This document shows, piece after piece, positions 9,390-17,209 of a stretch of DNA of 64,000 nucleotides. Each line of letters starts with the position of its first letter. Positions within the stretch are counted from its first letter, which is position 1. The notes under the pieces were generated by a model. It did no database searches. It saw only the letters and a program-made list of their open reading frames with translations, and was not told the origin of the DNA. The stretch comes from an uncultured Bacteroidales bacterium (lineage in GTDB: Bacteria > Bacteroidota > Bacteroidia > Bacteroidales > F082), in the NCBI GenBank assembly GCA_946184615.1, contig CAMHFN010000008.1, forward strand, positions 1 through 64,000. The letters run 5' to 3'. A program made the translations under genes and the position numbers.

Positions 9390-11588
9390 ATGTCCTACAC
9401 CTTAGAAGAACGGGAACAAATCCAACAGGCATACGAAACCATGTTGGTCGATATTCGACCTAATGTGTACGATCCTCAGAAACTGAAAGTGGTCGAGGAT
9501 GCCTATCAATTCAGCTTGGAGAAGTATGATGGGAAGTATATGGTCTCGGGCAAGGCCTATCTTTTTCATTTGATTGAATTGGCTCGCATTGCGGTGTTGG
9601 AGGTTGGTTTGGGCTATATGTCGGTGGTAGCGGCCTTCCTGCATGGCATTACCTATAAGGAAGGGGTCGACATGGGCTATTTGGAGGAACGCTTTGGCAA
9701 GAGAATAGCCACTGTTTTGAGGGGATTTGACAGCATCTCTGCCCTGCATACCGAGAGGGTGGCTTACAACTCGGATAACTTCCGTGACCTCTTTCTGTCG
9801 CTTGTGGAGGATATGCGTACGGTTCTGTTGAAGGTAGCGCACCGTGTGTACGATGTTCGTAATCAACAGGATGTCGACGCCGACCGTTTGGGAAAATACT
9901 TCCATGAGATTAAATACATCTACATCCCGATAGTGCATCGGCTTGGACTTTACAAAATCAAGGCGGAACTGGAGGAGAAACTGATGCTGTATGAAAATCC
10001 GGAGGTGTTTCAGGAGATCAAGTCGAAAATTGAAGCCACAGAGGAAAGCCGAAGGCATATTGTGGAGCGTTTTTTGGCCCCGATCAGAAACCGTTTGGAT
10101 TCAGAAATCAAAAACGGGAAATATAAGTTCACCTATGAGATCAAATGGCGCGTAAAGTCCATTCCTTCCATTTATGCCAAGATGAAAGCACAGAACGTGC
10201 CTTTCGAAAAGGTCTATGACTTGTTGGCTGCCCGTGTCATCCTTGATTGTGCCCCCAAGGATGAAATCAGCTATTGCTGGTGTGTGTATGCCGACATCAC
10301 CAGTTTATATGAGCCGAAGCCGGAAAGGATGCGTGATTGGATTACCAAGCCCAAGGCTTCCGGTTATGAGTCGCTCCATGCCACCGTGAAATTCGATGAG
10401 GATGTGTATTTTGAGGTACAGATCCGCACCACTCGTATGGATGAGATTGCCGAGATGGGTCAGGCGGCCCACTATCTTTATAAAGGTGACAAGCAGAGTT
10501 CGGAAGATTGGCTTGTCGGGGTAAGGCAAGTACTGGAGAACCCAGAATTGGTGTCGCTCGAGAACTCCTACAAGAAAAATTACAAGTCTGACAAAATCTA
10601 TATTTTCACGCCGGAAGGCGACCTTAAGCAGTTGACGCAAGGCGCTACCGTACTCGACTTCGCCTACGAGATTCATACTCGGGTGGGAGAGACCTGCAAT
10701 GGAGCCCGTGTCAATGGTAAGGTAGTGCCGATTCGTCAAGTACTCACCAACGGCGACCGTGTGGAGATTATCACCAACAAAAAACAATCGCCCAATGCTG
10801 ACTGGCTGAACTGGGTGGCTACGGAAAAAGCGAAAAACAGGATACGCCGTTTTTTGAAAGAACAGGAGCTGAAGGAGTCGGAACTGGGCAAGGGTATGCT
10901 CCATAGGAGGTTGAAAAACTGGAAAATTCCCACAACGGAAGATGTCATCGACCTTTTGGTGAGAGCGTTCAAGACGGAAAACTCCCTTCAATTGTATCAT
11001 AAAATTGCCACCGAGCAAATCAGTCTGGCCGACATCAAACATTTCCTTTCCGAGGAAATGGAACAGAAAGGTGAACGTGTAGAAAAGCCTGTGGAGCAGG
11101 TGGAGACCTTTAAAAAAGAGAGCATTGAAGAAGAGGGCCTCTCGATCGGCGAGGATATCAAGAATGTTAACTATAAGTTGGCCAAATGCTGCAATCCCAT
11201 CCCAGGCGACAAAGTGTTTGGGTTTGTCACCAATGAAGGCAACATCACCATTCACCGGGTGAACTGCCCGAACGCCAAGGGGTTGCAGGACCGTTATGGT
11301 TATCGTATCATCAAAGTGAGATGGAATGGTATTGAGAACGGTGTGTCGCAAGCTACTATTGGGATTTATGGCGGTAACAAACAAGGGTTGCTTGGAAAAA
11401 TCACCAAAGTAATCTCTGAGGATATGCAGGTCGACATGAAAAATGCTTTGTTTAACACCGATAAGAATGGCCTCTTTGAAGGAAAGATAACATTGCAAAT
11501 ACCTGATATTGAATCACTTGAACAGTTAATGGAACGTATCAGAGCCATCGAGGGTATTACCGAGGTGGTGAGAATCGATGAGAATTAA
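9390..11588 (+). CDS. RelA/SpoT-family ppGpp synthetase with degraded hydrolase site
   Basis: A 732-residue long RSH protein. Order: HD-hydrolase-like domain (about 40-180), synthetase (about 230-365) with YEIKWRVKSIPSIYAKM and RMRDWITKPKASGYESLH, TGS (about 395-455), helical region, conserved-Cys domain (LAKCCNPIPGDKVFGF, about 595) and ACT (about 655-732). The synthetase motifs look intact, so it should make (p)ppGpp from GTP/GDP and ATP. In the hydrolase domain the HD pair reads H85-G86, and the later KLADRL motif reads KVAHRV with His in place of Asp. Synthetase-dominant activity is therefore inferred, with a second RSH probably elsewhere. Confidence 0.88.
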   Translation: MSYTLEEREQIQQAYETMLVDIRPNVYDPQKLKVVEDAYQFSLEKYDGKYMVSGKAYLFHLIELARIAVLEVGLGYMSVVAAFLHGITYKEGVDMGYLEERFGKRIATVLRGFDSISALHTERVAYNSDNFRDLFLSLVEDMRTVLLKVAHRVYDVRNQQDVDADRLGKYFHEIKYIYIPIVHRLGLYKIKAELEEKLMLYENPEVFQEIKSKIEATEESRRHIVERFLAPIRNRLDSEIKNGKYKFTYEIKWRVKSIPSIYAKMKAQNVPFEKVYDLLAARVILDCAPKDEISYCWCVYADITSLYEPKPERMRDWITKPKASGYESLHATVKFDEDVYFEVQIRTTRMDEIAEMGQAAHYLYKGDKQSSEDWLVGVRQVLENPELVSLENSYKKNYKSDKIYIFTPEGDLKQLTQGATVLDFAYEIHTRVGETCNGARVNGKVVPIRQVLTNGDRVEIITNKKQSPNADWLNWVATEKAKNRIRRFLKEQELKESELGKGMLHRRLKNWKIPTTEDVIDLLVRAFKTENSLQLYHKIATEQISLADIKHFLSEEMEQKGERVEKPVEQVETFKKESIEEEGLSIGEDIKNVNYKLAKCCNPIPGDKVFGFVTNEGNITIHRVNCPNAKGLQDRYGYRIIKVRWNGIENGVSQATIGIYGGNKQGLLGKITKVISEDMQVDMKNALFNTDKNGLFEGKITLQIPDIESLEQLMERIRAIEGITEVVRIDEN

Positions 11589-11604
11589 GTATTTAGAATT
11601 TGGA

Positions 11605-13089
11605 ATGAAGAGGGTAGCGTTATTTTTGGTTTGGGCTTTGGGTTTGGTTGCTGTCGTTAGGGCACAGTCTTCCATGCCTACGGTGACTATCGTTACGGAT
11701 GGTCCTATTGTGAATACTCCTGCGGTGCATGGGACCATCACGGTGGATGACCATAATGGCACGGTGATAGCGATGCATGCTGGTTTTAAGATCAGAGGAA
11801 CTTCCTCGCAGCAATATGAGAAAAAGTCATATCGTGTGGAGCTTTGGGCTGACGAGACGGGTGTGGAAATGATTGACACCACTTTCCTTGGGTTACGTAG
11901 TGACGACGACTGGAACTTGGAGGCGATGTGGGCTCAGCCCTTGCGCCTTCGCGACAAGGTGGCCAACGAACTTTGGATGGAGATGTATCAGTTGCCGTAT
12001 CTCGAGAATGAGCCTTCGGCATTGCCGGGTATTCGTATGGAGTATGTTGATTTGTATGTCAACGAAGTCTACGTCGGGGTATATGCCCTCACCGAGCGTA
12101 TGGATCGGAAACAACTTGGTTTGAGAAAATACAATGGGAATCTTCGTGGTTTACTTTTCAAAGGAAATGGACCTGGTGCACCGACGTTCGACTCCTTGCC
12201 GGGTTACGACAACACTTTGGATACTTGGGATAATTATGAGTGGGTCTATCCCAATGAGAGCGATACGGTTTACGACTGGAGTTCGTTGTACAACTTTACC
12301 AACTTTGTAATGAATTCCACCGACATGGCTTTTTATTCGCAATACAGCACTATGTTTGATGCCCAAAATGCAGTGGATTATTTCTTGTTTATCAATGTGT
12401 TGAAGGCTATGGATAACATGGGGCGTAACCTCTTTGTGGCCCGATTCAAAAAGACAGGCACTTTCTTCTATGCTCCTTGGGATCTTGATGCCATTTGGGG
12501 CTTGGATACCGATGGCACCCCAACCCATGAGGCCACGGGATTCATGTCGAATGGCTTTTACGACCGGTTGCTGAGTGATTGTAGCACCAATGGGTTTGCA
12601 AATATGGCCCGCGAGCGTTATAATACCTTGAGAACGACGGTGTTGAATCGAGAACATATCATGGACCTCGTTCGTGAACAATACGAAGCTTTGGTAGCGT
12701 GTGGCGCATACGAACATGAGCACGAGGCATGGCCGGAGTTTACCGTCGATGAGAGTCAACTCGACTATATGAGTGATTGGCTTGATCAACGCTTCGCCTA
12801 TCTCGACACAGAGATTAATTCAGCTTGTGGCACTTGGGCTATTGATGAAACCGAGACTCCTTTAGTGGAGGTTTTCCCCAATCCCGCAAAGGATCGCATC
12901 AACATCCGTTTTGCGGAGGCGGGAGAGACGTTGATTCGTGTATATGACATGACAGGCCGTCTGGTTCACTCGTTTAGCAGTACTGCACAGGCATTGAGCA
13001 TGCCCACCAAGGGCTTCCGTAGCGGTATTTATTCAATCCTTATACAGCAGCAAGAAAAGTCGTTTACCGAACGTATCATCATCCTATAA
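11605..13089 (+). CDS. Secreted CotH-family protein with type IX secretion tail
   Basis: From the chosen ATG at 11605 the 494-residue product begins with a clear signal peptide (MKRVALFLVWALG...VRAQ). An earlier ATG at 11578 would overlap the RSH gene and spoil the signal. The middle is a CotH domain: FKIRGTSSQQYEKKSYRVEL, then YVDLYVNEVYVGVYALTERMD, then the metal-binding-type APWDLDAIWG. The last about 80 residues are a type IX secretion C-terminal domain (VEVFPNPAKDRINIRF ... GIYSILIQ). It is therefore predicted to be exported to the cell surface. CotH proteins are atypical protein kinases in spore coats; the substrate here is unknown. Confidence 0.83.
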   Translation: MKRVALFLVWALGLVAVVRAQSSMPTVTIVTDGPIVNTPAVHGTITVDDHNGTVIAMHAGFKIRGTSSQQYEKKSYRVELWADETGVEMIDTTFLGLRSDDDWNLEAMWAQPLRLRDKVANELWMEMYQLPYLENEPSALPGIRMEYVDLYVNEVYVGVYALTERMDRKQLGLRKYNGNLRGLLFKGNGPGAPTFDSLPGYDNTLDTWDNYEWVYPNESDTVYDWSSLYNFTNFVMNSTDMAFYSQYSTMFDAQNAVDYFLFINVLKAMDNMGRNLFVARFKKTGTFFYAPWDLDAIWGLDTDGTPTHEATGFMSNGFYDRLLSDCSTNGFANMARERYNTLRTTVLNREHIMDLVREQYEALVACGAYEHEHEAWPEFTVDESQLDYMSDWLDQRFAYLDTEINSACGTWAIDETETPLVEVFPNPAKDRINIRFAEAGETLIRVYDMTGRLVHSFSSTAQALSMPTKGFRSGIYSILIQQQEKSFTERIIIL

Positions 13090-13109
13090 TTTTAAATTCT
13101 AAATTAAAT

Positions 13110-13520
13110 ATGGCCACTATCAAAGGAACCTACAAGGGCAATCTTCGCAACGAGATGACCCATGTGCAGTCGGGCAACACCATTCTTACCGATGCACCTA
13201 CTGATAATCACGGCAAAGGCGAGGCTTTTTCGCCTACCGACTTGGCATGTGCCGCATTGGCTGGATGTATGATGACCATCATGGGCATCAGTGCACAAGG
13301 CCATGACTTTAACATTGACGGCACCACCTACGAGGTAAAAAAGACCATGGCCGCTGACCCGAGAAGAATCGGTCAAATCGACTTGGTTTTTAACTTTCCA
13401 CCTAGGGACTACACCCAAGCACAACAGAAATTGCTTTGGGCAGCTGCCGAGAGTTGTCCAGTCGGGCGCTCGCTGCATCCCGATGTCATCGTCAACATCA
13501 CCATGAATTTTCAATTCTGA
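13110..13520 (+). CDS. OsmC-family peroxiredoxin-like protein
   Basis: A 136-residue OsmC/Ohr-fold protein with both redox cysteines in context: ACAALAGCMMT (about residues 48-58) and ESCPVGRSLHPDV (about 115-127). Such proteins reduce organic hydroperoxides or other small electrophiles in the cytoplasm. It lies 20 nt after the CotH gene and overlaps the next gene, a hot-dog thioesterase, by one base (TGATG). OsmC family membership is secure; the OsmC, Ohr or YhfA-type subgroup is not assigned. Confidence 0.87.
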   Translation: MATIKGTYKGNLRNEMTHVQSGNTILTDAPTDNHGKGEAFSPTDLACAALAGCMMTIMGISAQGHDFNIDGTTYEVKKTMAADPRRIGQIDLVFNFPPRDYTQAQQKLLWAAAESCPVGRSLHPDVIVNITMNFQF

Positions 13521-13918
13521 TGGAATTTGATCAACTGAAAGGCCTCTGCCATAGCGAGACGCTTGTGGTGGAGCACAAGGATACCGCAGCTGTCTATGGT
13601 TCTGGCTCGTTGGAGGTTTTTGCCACTCCAGCTATGATTGCTTTGATGGAAAAGACTTGTTTGGAAAGTGTCAACGACAAGATCGGTGAGGGGAATACCA
13701 CCGTGGGTATCTCAGTCAATATCAAACACCTCAAAGCTAGTTCCGTCGGTGCTTTGATCCGTTGTGATGCTTCACTCATTGAGGTGGACCGTAAGCGTTT
13801 GGTCTTTGAAGTGAAGTGCTATGATGGTGAAAACCTCGTTGGAGAAGGTGCTCATGAGCGATTTGTGGTGGATAGTGAGAAGTTTATGGGGAAGTTGGGA
13901 GTGAGGAGTGTGGAGTAG
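13520..13918 (+). CDS. Hot-dog fold thioesterase (FlK-like)
   Basis: A 133-residue protein resembling the FlK/4HBT-type hot-dog thioesterases: FATPAMIALMEKTCLESV (about 34-51), GNTTVGISVNIKHLKAS with the catalytic-type Thr and His, and GEGAHERFVVD near the end. It probably hydrolyses a small acyl-CoA. The ATG overlaps the OsmC stop codon; a longer in-frame ORF from 13436 lies almost wholly inside osmC and was rejected. The substrate is unknown. Confidence 0.82.
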   Translation: MEFDQLKGLCHSETLVVEHKDTAAVYGSGSLEVFATPAMIALMEKTCLESVNDKIGEGNTTVGISVNIKHLKASSVGALIRCDASLIEVDRKRLVFEVKCYDGENLVGEGAHERFVVDSEKFMGKLGVRSVE

Positions 13919-13919
13919 G

Positions 13920-13934
13920 CATCCCGAAGGGATG
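13920..13934. repeat. Small perfect hairpin resembling a REP-like element
   Basis: CATCCC-GAA-GGGATG is a 6-bp perfect stem with a triloop just after the thioesterase stop. It resembles the short palindromic CCGAAGG-type intergenic elements common in Bacteroidota. Only one copy was noticed in the window, so the assignment is tentative. Confidence 0.3.
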
Positions 13935-13953
13935 ATAGCTTTATAGAAAAAAG

Positions 13954-13991
13954 AAGGGTGACCAAAAAGTCTTGTCTTTTTGATCACCCTT
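13954..13991. terminator. Bidirectional intrinsic terminator
   Basis: AAGGGTGACCAAAAAG (13954-13969) pairs with CTTTTTGATCACCCTT (13976-13991) with one mismatch and a six-base loop. It separates the thioesterase gene (plus) from the converging lipoprotein gene (minus) and can terminate both. Confidence 0.7.
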
Positions 13992-14033
13992 TCAGTTTTT
14001 GTGTAAGGTTAAATCGGAAGGTTTTTTGGCCTA

Positions 14034-14414
14034 TTAAAAGCTTCCAAAGACCTTATCTTGATGTTCCTGGTATTTTTTGTAGGCTTCTTGGGTGGCAGCG
14101 TCCATTTGGTCTTCCATGCCATAGAGGACATTGCTGAGTTGGTTCATCTGTTTGAACAGTTCGGTGTCTTTGCCAAACAGACCATCGGTAACGAGTCCGT
14201 GGCCTTTCTCTTTGAGTTCCTCGGCAGGATAGTTTTGTTCAAAATAAGTCAGGATGCCATCGGCTTGCTTTACCACTTCTGGATAATCAGCTGCGGTAAG
14301 GCTGAACATTCTGCTGGTAAGATCGTTCACTTTCTTGGCGTCAAAGGGTTTGTTGCCGCCTCCACAGGCCACCATCATGATGGCTAATGTGGCCAAAACA
14401 ATCAGTTTTTTCAT
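14034..14414 (-). CDS. Small lipoprotein of unknown function
   Basis: A 126-residue predicted lipoprotein with signal peptide and lipobox (MMVACGG, Cys at about 17). The mature part is helical and charged (FDAKKVNDLTSRMFSLTAADYPEVVKQADGI begins it) with no recognised domain or catalytic motif. It is probably anchored in the periplasm or outer membrane. It stands alone between a terminator and tatC. Confidence 0.65.
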   Translation of the reverse strand: MKKLIVLATLAIMMVACGGGNKPFDAKKVNDLTSRMFSLTAADYPEVVKQADGILTYFEQNYPAEELKEKGHGLVTDGLFGKDTELFKQMNQLSNVLYGMEDQMDAATQEAYKKYQEHQDKVFGSF

Positions 14415-14537
14415 TTTAAAATAGATTTTGTTAATTAAAAATGGAATAAATGGTTTTAAAATGCAAAGATAAGGATGTTTTTTTGTTTTTCAAATTCAGT
14501 GAAAAAAAAAGATTCTCCGATGTGGAAATTGTAGGAG

Positions 14538-15356
14538 CTAAAGCTTGGTTGAACGACGTTCCATCCGTCTCAAAATCCCGATGCTCACCTCATAGAGCAG
14601 GTATAGCGGGATGGTCACCAAGACAAGTGTCATCAAATCGGGTGGGGTGATGATGGCGGCCACCACCATGATGATGACCAAGGCATGCTTGCGGTAGCGT
14701 TTCAGGAAGTCGGATTTCACGACGCCGATCTTTCCCAAGAAGAAAGCAATCACCGGTAGCTGAAAAACGAATCCCATGATGAGTGTGAGCGTGGTGAAGG
14801 TGCCGATGTAGGAGTGTAGCGTGATGTTGCTTTCTACTAGATCGGACACGCTGTAGGTGCCTAAAAACCTGAAGGCGATGGGGAAGAGGATGAAATAGGA
14901 CATCAGCACGCCGACGATGAAGAGCACATACATGATGATGGCGATGCGAACAGAGTATTTGCGTTCGTTCTCGTAGAGGGCAGGCGTGATGAAGCGGAAC
15001 AATTCATAAATAATATAAGGTGAAGCGCCAAGCAATCCAAGATAAAACGCTGCCGTCACATGGGTCATGAATTGGCTTGACAACTCAGTGGCAATGAGAT
15101 TGACATGGTATTCGCTGAAGGTAAAGCCTGAACCAAGCCAATGCAGGAATTTCTCGATGTAACGGTAGGTCACGAAGTCCCAACTTGAGGGAGCCAAAAG
15201 CATCCTAAAGGTCCAGTCTTTGAAGCAGAAGATGATGATGGCAACTATCGAAACCACAATTAGGTTGCGGAACAGCATCTTTCGGAGTTCCTCGAGATGC
15301 TCTCCGAAACTTAGAGCGTTGGGGTCGTTATGCCGGTCTTCGCTCATGAGGATCAT
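14538..15356 (-). CDS. tatC: Twin-arginine translocase subunit TatC
   Basis: A 272-residue membrane protein with six predicted helices and the TatC hallmarks: SFGEHLEELRKMLFRNL at the N-terminus, FYLGLLGASPYIIYELFRFITPALYENE around residues 100-125 (shown in part), and FQLPVIAFFLGKIGVV (about 200). TatC recognises twin-arginine signal peptides and exports folded proteins. The start overlaps the upstream gene by ATGA; an ATG three codons later (15347) is also possible. No tatA/B gene is nearby. Confidence 0.9.
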   Translation of the reverse strand: MILMSEDRHNDPNALSFGEHLEELRKMLFRNLIVVSIVAIIIFCFKDWTFRMLLAPSSWDFVTYRYIEKFLHWLGSGFTFSEYHVNLIATELSSQFMTHVTAAFYLGLLGASPYIIYELFRFITPALYENERKYSVRIAIIMYVLFIVGVLMSYFILFPIAFRFLGTYSVSDLVESNITLHSYIGTFTTLTLIMGFVFQLPVIAFFLGKIGVVKSDFLKRYRKHALVIIMVVAAIITPPDLMTLVLVTIPLYLLYEVSIGILRRMERRSTKL

Positions 15357-15829
15357 AGTTTCTTGAGTTCCTCACCAATAAATGTCGCCGACATCCGCAC
15401 CAGTTCCACGCAGGGACGTTTCTTGTAATAGGCTTCGGTGCGAGGTGAGGGGACGGGCGACTCCTTGATGGGAGCGATGCCCAATAGCTCACGACAGATG
15501 ATGCTGCCGTTGGCTTCGCGGAAACGCTCGGCGACTTGTTGGACAAGGGCGTAGCAACGGGTCTTGGCAGCCATGTCGCTAGGATTGTCGCAGGGGATAG
15601 CCAGTCCAGCGATGAGGGCGGCGCCACTCACGGTACCACAAACTTCACGCATCCTGCCGATGCCAGCGCCCAAGGGTGCAGCGATAATAGCCGCAGTTTT
15701 GGGCTCCATGCCGAAAAAGTCGGCGTAGGCCAAATAGACGGCTTGGGCACAGTTGTAGCCACTCTTGAAATAGGTCACGGCCTGTTCGGCGCGTGCTTCG
15801 ACATCCAAGGCGCTGAAGTCGGCGTTCAT
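15353..15829 (-). CDS. C_GCAxxG_C_C family redox-type protein
   Basis: A 158-residue protein with the conserved cysteine pattern of the C_GCAxxG_C_C family: YNCAQAV (about 27), GRMREVCGTVSGA (about 57), CDNP and a later ICRELLG. These proteins are thought to bind metal or act in redox reactions; no reaction is established. The ATG at 15829 overlaps the stop of the upstream desulfidase-like gene (ATGA), so a longer in-frame ORF to 16042 is spurious. It lies in an operon with that enzyme and tatC. Confidence 0.8.
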   Translation of the reverse strand: MNADFSALDVEARAEQAVTYFKSGYNCAQAVYLAYADFFGMEPKTAAIIAAPLGAGIGRMREVCGTVSGAALIAGLAIPCDNPSDMAAKTRCYALVQQVAERFREANGSIICRELLGIAPIKESPVPSPRTEAYYKKRPCVELVRMSATFIGEELKKL

Positions 15830-17097
15830 TCCACCATGATTTTGAGGATTTCCACGTCGGTCTCTTTCATGCCGTAGCGACCGAGGCAACCGATATGGTC
15901 GATGGTCTCTTCCACATCCTTGCCGATGATGCCGTCGCCACCCAGGAGGTTGTCGCCGTGCTTGCTCATCTCGAAGCCGAGCAAGCCTGCTTCTACGGCC
16001 AAGGCGATCTTGCCGGCGCAGGAGGGCTTGGCACCGTCGCAAACGATACCGGCGGCCATGCCCAAGGCGTTCTCCAGGGTGTGTTCAATGATCTCGAAGC
16101 TGTGTCCCAGCAGGTAGGCGATGCCGCATCCCGAGGCGCAACCAGCGCTGACGGCGCCGCAATAGGCAGAGAGACGGCCGATGCCGGTCTTCTGGTGAAT
16201 GGCCACGAGGTTAGAGAGGGCTACGGCACGGATGGTGCGGTCCTCGTCGATGTGGAACTCCTCGGCGAAGGCAAGGACGGGAAGGCTCACGGTCATGCCT
16301 TGGTTGCCACTACCTGAGTTGATGATCACAGGCATCTCGCAGCCACTCATACGGGCATCGCTGCCGGCAGCAGCCCAAGCTTTGGCTTTCTGACGGATGT
16401 CATTGCCAACCCTCAAAATGGTGCTGCCTACGTTGGCGCCCCAGTTGTTTTTCAGTCCTTCCATGGCGATGGCTTTGTTGCATTCCATTTGTGGGCAAAT
16501 GATGGGCTTCAGCTCTTCGATGTCAACGGTGTTGGCGAAGTCGTAGATCTTTTTCATGCAGAGGCACTTACGGTCCGTGAGTTTGGCGTTGGCATCGGCT
16601 TCGTAACCGGTATCGAAGAGCACTTCTTCGTTCTTCTCCATCTTTACTATATTAGTATGGTGTCCTGCAATACGCACGCTTGCCGATTGGTTGCCGTCGT
16701 ATAGTGTGACGGTGACATCGAGTTGGGCGATGACGTTAAGAGGCACGATGGTCATCAGGGTGTCGTCGAGGAACTTGACGATTTGTTGTTTCTGTTCGGG
16801 GGTGACTTCGGCGATGACCTCCAGAGCTTTGTCGGGGTTGCCTGCTACGATGCCCGCTGCCACGGAGGCTTTCAGTCCTTTCATGCCTTTGGTGTTGGGC
16901 ACGATGACGCTCTTCACATTTTTGATAATGTTGCCACTCGCTTTGATTTCCACCCGTTTGGGCATGGAACCCAATATCTCGCGGGCTTTAGCAGCTGCGT
17001 AGGCCAGGCAGATGGGTTCGGTACAGCCCATGGCGGGCACGAGTTCTTCTTTCAGGATGGCTAAGTAGGCCTGATAGCAACAATCGGATTTGTCCAT
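15826..17097 (-). CDS. L-cysteine desulfidase / Fe-S serine dehydratase-like (UPF0597)
   Basis: A 423-residue protein of the UPF0597/CyuA family, which degrades L-cysteine to pyruvate, ammonia and sulfide using a 4Fe-4S cluster. Visible features are VPAMGCTEPICLAYAAAKA near the N-terminus and the cysteine-rich CGAVSAGCASGCGIAYLLG around residue 300, supplying cluster ligands, plus INSGSGNQGM. An in-frame TTG at 17118 lies within the promoter, so the ATG at 17097 (MDKSDCC) is chosen. It heads an operon with the C_GCAxxG_C_C protein and tatC. Serine or another amino acid as substrate remains possible. Confidence 0.8.
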   Translation of the reverse strand: MDKSDCCYQAYLAILKEELVPAMGCTEPICLAYAAAKAREILGSMPKRVEIKASGNIIKNVKSVIVPNTKGMKGLKASVAAGIVAGNPDKALEVIAEVTPEQKQQIVKFLDDTLMTIVPLNVIAQLDVTVTLYDGNQSASVRIAGHHTNIVKMEKNEEVLFDTGYEADANAKLTDRKCLCMKKIYDFANTVDIEELKPIICPQMECNKAIAMEGLKNNWGANVGSTILRVGNDIRQKAKAWAAAGSDARMSGCEMPVIINSGSGNQGMTVSLPVLAFAEEFHIDEDRTIRAVALSNLVAIHQKTGIGRLSAYCGAVSAGCASGCGIAYLLGHSFEIIEHTLENALGMAAGIVCDGAKPSCAGKIALAVEAGLLGFEMSKHGDNLLGGDGIIGKDVEETIDHIGCLGRYGMKETDVEILKIMVE

Positions 17098-17115
17098 GGA
17101 TGGTTGATTTTTTTG

Positions 17116-17123
17116 CAAAGTTA
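17116..17123 (-). promoter_or_regulatory. -7 promoter element of the desulfidase operon
   Basis: The minus strand reads TAACTTTG 19 bases before the chosen ATG. It fits the Bacteroidota -7 element and helps decide the start codon; no convincing -33 element was found. Confidence 0.45.
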
Positions 17124-17150
17124 CAAAAAAGCTTCAATGATGAACTATAG

Positions 17151-17182
17151 TTTGGAAAAACTGAGTAAAAACATTATCTTTG
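17151..17182 (+). promoter_or_regulatory. Promoter of the type I restriction locus
   Basis: TTTG (17151-17154), 20-nt spacer, TATCTTTG (17175-17182): a complete Bacteroidota promoter about 27 nt before the hsdM ATG. It probably serves the whole hsdM-to-hsdR run, which has no equally good internal promoter that I could see. It is divergent from the desulfidase promoter. Confidence 0.65.
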
Positions 17183-17209
17183 CATACTAATTATAAAGGT
17201 GTAAACAAA

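Noticed and set aside
10305..11498. 397-codon minus-strand ORF opposite the RelA/SpoT gene
   Set aside because: Antisense shadow; the plus strand encodes a complete conserved protein.
15830..16042. Arg-rich N-terminal extension of the C_GCAxxG_C_C protein
   Set aside because: It lies entirely within the desulfidase-like gene; ATGA coupling fixes the start at 15829.
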